Source of the DNA: Pterois miles | Lineage: Eukaryota > Chordata > Actinopteri > Perciformes > Scorpaenidae | Assembly (NCBI GenBank): GCA_947000775.1 | Contig: CAMQGK010000634.1 | Coordinates: 24,568,501-24,632,500 of the forward strand | DNA: 64,000 bases | Direction: 5' to 3' | Shown here: in pieces, positions 57,897 through 64,000 of the stretch | Position numbering within the stretch: the first letter of the stretch is position 1 | How the letters are laid out: each line of letters starts with the position of its first letter | Notes under the pieces: model-generated | Databases searched by the model: none | Told to the model about the DNA's origin: nothing | The model's input: the letters and a program-made list of their open reading frames with translations, nothing else | Program-made: the position numbers and the translations under genes

Positions 57897-60070
57897 GGGG
57901 GAATTAATACTTTTACGCATTCCTGTTTCAGCAACAGCATGCCGAATAATGGCAGTATTTATATCATTTCTGATGCGAAAATGTCTCAAAAAGCTCACTA
58001 CTGCCCTTGTGGATTTCAATTAGGTCAGTGAACCAAAATATATTATTAAAAAACCCTCTGACCTCTGGATTCTTCAGATAAATATGTATGCAAGCTTGAC
58101 ATCCACAATGGCGAGTAATTCCTTTAATCAAAGGGTTAACAATACTGTATGTAAATAAAAAAAACAAAACTTTTTTGTCATTTATGCCCCACATGCCTCT
58201 TTCTTTTCAATCCCAGCGGAGATATGAGGTTCTTTCAGGACACCTACAAAGTTTTCCATGCCCGTTCGATTCGTACATTTACACAGAACAATGCAGATGG
58301 AAAATAAGGACACGTACATTTACACGCAGGAGAGAGAAAGAAAGAAACAATACTGTTATAAATAAAGACGTTCTGTCAAAACATGTCGGAGACATGACAA
58401 CAGAGGTACTGAGGGCAGGCAGGCAGGCAGGCACAATGTTAAAGGGCGTGTGTTCCTGGGCACACAAAACTCACACACTCTACGGATGTGTTCGAAATAA
58501 CACCGGGGTTAACACTGAACACCTAAAAAAAAGAAAAAAAAATCACTGTACAGGCAGAAGAAGACGGAAGCCCACCCCTAAGAGGTGATTCAGCTGGCCT
58601 ACGTAGCCTGAACCCGAAGCCCAGAGGCGGCACCCTCCGGCCTCTAATTGCAGAGTGATCTCCCACGCTCCTCCCTGAAGACGTGTCTTTGAAAGCCCGC
58701 TCAGAAAAAAAAGGAACCCAAAAAGAATAAAAAAAAAAAAAAAAAAAAAAATCCAATATAATCACGGGTATAAGAATTGGCGGCAAAACTTTTTTTCTTT
58801 CCTCTAGGATCAAGGTTTATATGAAAATAAGTCATGCTTCATGCTAAATACATCGTTTATCTTACATGATCTTTGAATAAAAAAGATTTGCTTTTTATCT
58901 TATTTACAAGCACCCATGCAATATAACTGAGAAAGTCCTGCAGGTCAAATTGCTTCAATTAAGAAAGGAAAAAAATAAAATATTTTCTAACCTTTTTACA
59001 GAGTTGCCCGCACGGGACAAATTGCTTATATCTTTATGAGGGTAGAGTGAGGGTAAACAGACACAAACGGAAATCTAAACCCACAGTTCATGTATATAGT
59101 TCTTTGAAATGAATAGGAAGGTGTGGTAGCTACTGGTAGCTACAGTATCTATACCAGGTGTCTACGCCTAGGGACAGAAGTACTGGGGGGGTTTAAGGGA
59201 CGTTTACATTATGCAACAACAACAACAAAATGAAGGAGATATTGCCTCAGACCCGGCACACTATCCATCTCTATGGTGATAAACATGACCTTTTTTTTTT
59301 TCATTTTAAAATATCTATTCTTAAATACTATGAGTGCTCTTGAAATAAACCATGTCTTTACCCATGATGCATCTATTATAAGTGGTGTTAAATAATCTTA
59401 AGTGCATGAATATATATCACATTGGGTTTTACAATTATTTTGACGCTTTATTCTCCCTAAGCTCTACTATGCCGCCTTTTTTTTTTTTTTTTTGTCAGCT
59501 GTCGCTACATGAAGCAACCTGGTCGCTTATCTTTGGCACAGTCTCACATTTGTGCTCGTGGATGTAGGAGAGTGACGCCAGCGAGCGGCCCAGAGAGCTC
59601 TAAGTCTTGTTAAAATAGGCTTCGCCGTCTTTCGCCGGCATCGCTGCGAGATTGCTACAGATTCACATAGAAACAAACAGGTAAGACAAACAGCCATCTT
59701 CTGCGTTTATGTACTGTACGCTTCCTCAATGTGATTCGGTTTTGTCGTGTTCAACTTTGTCCAGATTAGTGACAAAACATGCGTTTTTTTTATGGCTTTC
59801 ATCCCCTTTTTAAACAACAAAAACAACAAAGACACATGAGAAATACCCATTGATGTTAGTGTTGCTGAACATGTAGGAAAACATAGATTTTTGATATTGC
59901 CACAAATAAGTAGGATTCACCTAATGCCCTGCAGATAGATAGAGGGAGATGAGAAGTGTCCGTTGAGACTAATGCTGTAGTAATGTTACCTGTTGACCTA
60001 TTTGTGTGTGCGTGCTTTGAGCTGTATACCGTCTGTATGTGTGTGTGCGACTGTGTTCTATGTGTGTGTC

Positions 60071-60632
60071 TTAGTTTCTCAGGGCCTCTTTCTGCTCCTT
60101 CTGGCCCTTGGCGGTGCGGTTTGTGATGTTGTTGAGGCAGGCTCTGACCCCCGCCAGGTGGAGCAGCGACCCCGCCGCCTCCTTCATCTCCTCGTCGTCG
60201 CTCTCCGGCGGCTTCTCCACCGCCGCCGCGCGCCGCTTCTTCAGCGGCAGCGTGTCGCTAATGCCCCGCGCTCGGTTTTTGGTCCAGGGCAGGCTGCTCC
60301 CTGCCAGAGTCCCGGCTCCCGGCCCCCCCGAGCTACGTCTCTGTCCGCGCAGGGGCTGCTGGGAAATGTAGGTGGCGGCGGCGGCGGCGATGTGAGAATC
60401 CAGCGGGATCTCCCTGGGCTCGGGCTTGACGTCTGACTGGATCTCCACGGCGATGATGTCGTCGTCGTCGTCCAGTGGGGAGGAAGGGGTGCCGACCCCC
60501 GAGGAGCAAAGCCTGCTGGGGGACTTGGCAGTGCTGTAGGTGTGGTCGTCCTGGAGGTCCTCGCTGCAGAGTGGAGGAGAGTAGCGGGACGGGCTGTCCT
60601 GTCCTCGGCTTAGATAATCTCCCAGGGATGAT
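60071..60632 (-). CDS. foxn3: Forkhead box N3, last coding exon (C-terminal 186 residues)
   Basis: A minus-strand exon from acceptor CATACAG (exon starts at 60632, one base completing a codon) to the TAA stop at 60073-60071. It encodes SSLGDYLSRGQDSPSRYSPP, a five-Asp run DDDDDIIAVEIQSDVKPEPR, a basic TLPLKKRR stretch and then PPESDDEEMKEAAGSLLHLA, LNNITNRTAKGQKEQKEALR and a final N. The last 45 residues agree with the C-terminus of vertebrate FOXN3, a forkhead transcriptional repressor (checkpoint suppressor 1). The forkhead domain itself is encoded upstream, beyond the right edge of the window. Confidence 0.93.
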
Positions 60633-60662
60633 CTGTATGAGGCAAGGACACAGAGACAATAT

Positions 60663-61717
60663 TAGGGCTGGGACGATGCACCGACTGTATCTCCTGACTC
60701 TATACTGCTACAATACCTAGGTGCCACTTCCACATATATTGCAATTTTTAAATACTGCAATTTGATATTACAATTTATTGCAATTTTTGTTAACTTCATT
60801 AATACTACGCCATGGGAAAAAGTTGAATCATACATTCTAGGGACATTTACTTTGGAAAATATCTAAATTGATACAGAAAAATGTTTGCTTTATGTAGTCA
60901 GAGATGTCCTGATGTCAAATATATCAGTCACTGTCAGGAATTATTTATTACATTTTTTCCAGCAACCCAAAAATATAAAAAATAAAGACATTTCCCTCAC
61001 AAATTGGTTGCATTTTCTTTTTAATTTATATGAGACATGCAATGTTTTATACTTCTGGTGAATATAATCCAATAAGTTTTATTTCCATATATGAATTTGT
61101 ATACAGTTCCCTTTGTTAACACCTTATTTTGAAAAGTGGACATAGTCAAACATGCATACTTCCGCTAACTTCTCTAAGGTGGTCTCTCGCTCTCCCATCA
61201 GCTCCGTTCTCTTTATACATCCATGTTCACCTCCATCAGGTCATTTGAATGCATTTAACATAAATGTCAGTATATGGGTGATCTACAGTTGTAGTGTTGG
61301 CTGATTTGAATGGAGATGAGAGTGACAGCTGGCTAGGCTGCACGTTGCCACAATACAATAACATCTCCTGTCCATGACAGAGTTAGCGTGCAGCTTTAGC
61401 TGTGATGTCTAGCTCTGCTTTTCCTGCAACGTGTGAAACCCAAAGTGTTTCCATACTTAACTGTATATATAGTGTTTACCACTTCAGATTTAAATTGTGA
61501 GGGTGCAGGTTGTATCCATGCAGACCTGCTGCAGTTTGTTTTGGTCGACGGATATGGAACAGATATGACGTGACATTACTCAATATAAGCAGTAACTTCT
61601 TTTTACCTCTGTATAGACTCAAATAAAGCAAATATATATATATATTCTGTTATTTATAAAGATTGACTTCAAAATCATGAAAAAAACATAAGTGAATCAA
61701 TTTTTTCCCCACCCCTA
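60663..61717. mobile_element. hAT-like element beside the foxn3 acceptor
   Basis: A 1,055-bp element with TAGGGCTGGGAC at the left and the reverse of TAGGGGTGGGGA at the right, flanked by GACAATAT and GAGAATAT (8-bp target duplication, one mismatch). The left part has the CACATATATTGCAATTTTTA / ATTTATTGCAATTTTTG text of a common fish family. No transposase frame remains. Confidence 0.7.
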
Positions 61718-63439
61718 GAGAATATTGTTGTCACCCTGCCAGCCAGGTGGCCTGCCTGTATAGGCTTCACACCACTGAAGCGGCTCTACTTTGCTCTGCG
61801 TTTGGCTGCAAAGCAAAAAGAATTCACGTCCATCAACCTCAAATAGACCCCGAGGGCCTAATGTGCATATTTCTCAGGTCAGATTAAAACTTTTCCTTAT
61901 AGAAATGAGCAGACTCATTTTCAGATTGCCACCTATGCATTTTTCCAATGACACAGTGCATTCAGAGCATCTCTCACGCTCCCCGAGGTTGTGAAACTTG
62001 CTCAGCACATAAAGGACCTTGCAAGTCAGAATGCCACAGATTCTGCAGCGGAGCCATTTAACCACTGTCCACCATACATCAGCCTCTACGTTATAGTACA
62101 ACACGCATTTTGCTCTATTAGTTAGAAGACACTTCTCTCTGTAAGGCATTAAAGGACAGCGGTGTATTCTGACAACCGATAAATCAAAGGGGAGCTTCGG
62201 CGGCATGCCCTGTCCCCTGGACATTTTCTCCCCCAGAATGAGAGGGTTGGCATATTAATATCTTATAAGAAAAACATGCACCCCTTACAGTGATCAAATA
62301 TTCACTGCATACCTTTAGTGAGACTTTGGGTATGTTTAATTCATTATGCGGTGCGGGCCATCATACTCTTACGCTCCTATGATGGATGTGCATGTCCATG
62401 CACGCTCCGAATGTTCTTTGAATCATGAGGCCTCTCCCTCTAATAAACCTGTTTGTGTGAGTGTGTGTGTGTGAGACCGTTATATAAACACACCTGGATA
62501 GAATGTTCTCAACAGCAGGAAGCGTGTGAATGCCTCTGACTTTTGGACACAATAAAGATGTAATTATGTAAACTATCAGTGGAAATTTTTTGGTGTGAGG
62601 TCTGTTTTGCGTACGTGTGTGTGCTTTTTGTGTTTGTTTGACAGCTACTGTGGGTGTGTCTGTGTACAGTATGTCTGTGAGGAACTGACATTAATTACAC
62701 GGTTAAGGGCAGCCGGAGCAAAGTTAACCCACCGTATGGCCGAGGTTCTGCTCCCCACAGGGCTTACAGGTAGGGGTCTTATCACAGGGAAGAGCGCCTG
62801 GCTCCTGACACGGGCGCCATTTTGGATCACACCACGGGGAACTAAAAGAGAGAGAGTGAGCAGATATAAGAACTTAGACACACACAGATCCACGCCACAT
62901 TAACCACATGCAACACACAAATCAGTTTCAGAGCAGGAAGGAAACAGAGGAGTAAGCTCCTCCAAAACCCCGATCGGACCTCGATAAGACCCGGGAGCAG
63001 CTCGATGAGCGTTCACTGACCGCCTGAGGAGGCCAACAGGGCAATATTGATGAGCAAGGCAAGGTTAAATTGAGCGGGAAAGCGTCATAAATGAGTTAAG
63101 GCCGCTGCGAATCATTCAATTACCAACGACCGCTGGGCTCGGCTAAATCCAGCCTGTCTGATGCTGGGGGCTGAACAGCAGGCGGCTGCAAGTCAAAGGG
63201 AGATACCACACACATTTTAAAATGTGTGAATAATGACACATTTGTCTTGTTTTAAACTTATTTAACGCTCATTAAATATACTTTTAAAAGCAATACGCTA
63301 AATCCACAAAGAAAATAAGGTTTTAGAAATGTTTTATACATTTATTAGATGTATTTAAGTATGATTCCAGATATTTCTTTCAAGCCTTTAGGCCTTTGCA
63401 CTCCAAGTTGCACCGAGATTTCTTGTCATGAGTTGACAA

Positions 63440-63800
63440 AAAGATCAATACCACTCTTATGTGTGTATGCTAAATATGAAGCTAGAGATAGCAGTCAGTT
63501 AGCTTAGCTTAGCATAGCATAAACACAGGAAAAAGGTGGGACAATGTGTCTGTTTTTGTACAGATTAAACAAACAAAATATAATGTGTTAATAGTGAGCT
63601 TTAGAGGTGCTTGGATGCAGAAATTTGCTACCACAGGCTTGCTTTTTCTACCTGTTTCCTTTCTTTATTCTACGCTAAGCTAACAGGCTGCTAGCTGTAG
63701 CCTCATATTTACTTTACAGACATGCCATGTGTGGTATCAATCTTCTCATCTAACTCTCAACAAGCGAGTGAATAAGCGCATTTCTTAAAATTTTGAACTC
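63440..63800. repeat. foxn3: Family P repeat, copy 4 (inverted halves)
   Basis: The left half (GCTAAATATGAAGCTAGAG, GTTAGCTTAGCTTAGC) and right half (CTACGCTAAGCTAACAGGC, TAGCCTCATATTTACTTTAC) face each other. The GATCAATACC / GGTATCAATC ends are also inverted. Confidence 0.55.
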
Positions 63801-64000
63801 TTTCTTTAAAATTTCAGATTATGTTTTCAAATTGCCTGGTTGAAAAAAAAAACTTTAAGAATTAAACTTGTGATGCCATCAAGATTTAAAATCAACCTAC
63901 TTGACAAAGACAAGGGGGGAGGAAGGGGTGCCGACCTCGGTGGAACACAGCCTGTCTTAGGGCTGTACTTTTTTGTCAAAAATTGGCACACAAGGCCTTA

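Larger units (their letters stand above)
56115..60070 (-). other. foxn3: foxn3 3' UTR (inferred, about 3.9 kb)
   Basis: AT-rich, ORF-poor sequence following the foxn3 stop codon on the minus strand. It runs to an AATAAA at 56142-56137 that is followed by a GT/T-rich stretch. Mammalian foxn3 also has a very long 3' UTR. The extent is inferred; nearer hexamers such as 59452-59447 could also be used. A nested transposon lies inside it. Confidence 0.4.
60633..64000 (-). other. foxn3: foxn3 intron preceding the last coding exon
   Basis: No further exon recognised up to the edge. It holds a hAT-like element (60663-61717), a (TA)n run near 61,635, a family P repeat (63,440-63,800) and a short sequence resembling part of the last exon (63,916-63,956). 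Confidence 0.5.

Noticed and set aside
60071..60436. Plus-strand open frames with Arg/Pro-rich products over the foxn3 exon
   Set aside because: They are antisense shadows of the GC-rich foxn3 coding exon.

Overview
The window is vertebrate nuclear DNA, most likely from a ray-finned (teleost, probably percomorph) fish. It holds four conserved vertebrate genes split into many short exons with GT-AG introns. It is also dense in small interspersed elements of the kinds seen throughout teleost genomes: tRNA-headed SINEs, hAT-like elements, MITEs and microsatellites. I saw no prokaryotic, plasmid, CRISPR or viral signal, and no stand-alone tRNA, rRNA or other RNA gene that I could support.

Layout from left to right. 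(1) About 1.3-6.6 kb, minus strand: the 5' part of cep128, seven coding exons that join in frame for 260 codons from the start ATG; the rest of the gene lies off the left edge. (2) 8.7-33.4 kb, plus strand: a complete tshr (thyrotropin receptor), ten coding exons encoding 778 residues. It is head-to-head with cep128, with about 2.1 kb between the two start codons. (3) 38.9-52.3 kb, minus strand: a complete gtf2a1 (TFIIA alpha/beta precursor), ten coding exons encoding 401 residues, tail-to-tail with tshr. (4) 60.07-60.63 kb, minus strand: the last coding exon of foxn3, with a probable long 3' UTR to its left and intron to its right; the rest of the gene lies off the right edge. cep128-tshr-gtf2a1 is the order found on human 14q31. 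In human, foxn3 lies several megabases away, so its position next to gtf2a1 is a rearrangement.

The genes do not form one pathway. TSHR is a glycoprotein-hormone G-protein-coupled receptor, CEP128 is a centriolar appendage protein, GTF2A1 is a general transcription factor and FOXN3 is a forkhead repressor.

I found no convincing new biological system. The observations most worth checking are these: (a) gtf2a1 carries QADG where the Taspase1 cleavage site normally has a bulky hydrophobic residue before the Asp; (b) a hAT-like element ends 30 nt from the foxn3 last-exon acceptor, and its junction with the target duplication makes a branch-point-like sequence; (c) a second partial copy of foxn3 exon sequence lies 3.4 kb into the adjoining intron; (d) the TSHR glycosylation pattern is shifted and its tail lacks the PDZ ligand of mammalian TSHR; (e) a GC-rich block with TATA-like boxes sits inside gtf2a1 intron 1; (f) there are several nested transposon insertions with recognisable target-site duplications.
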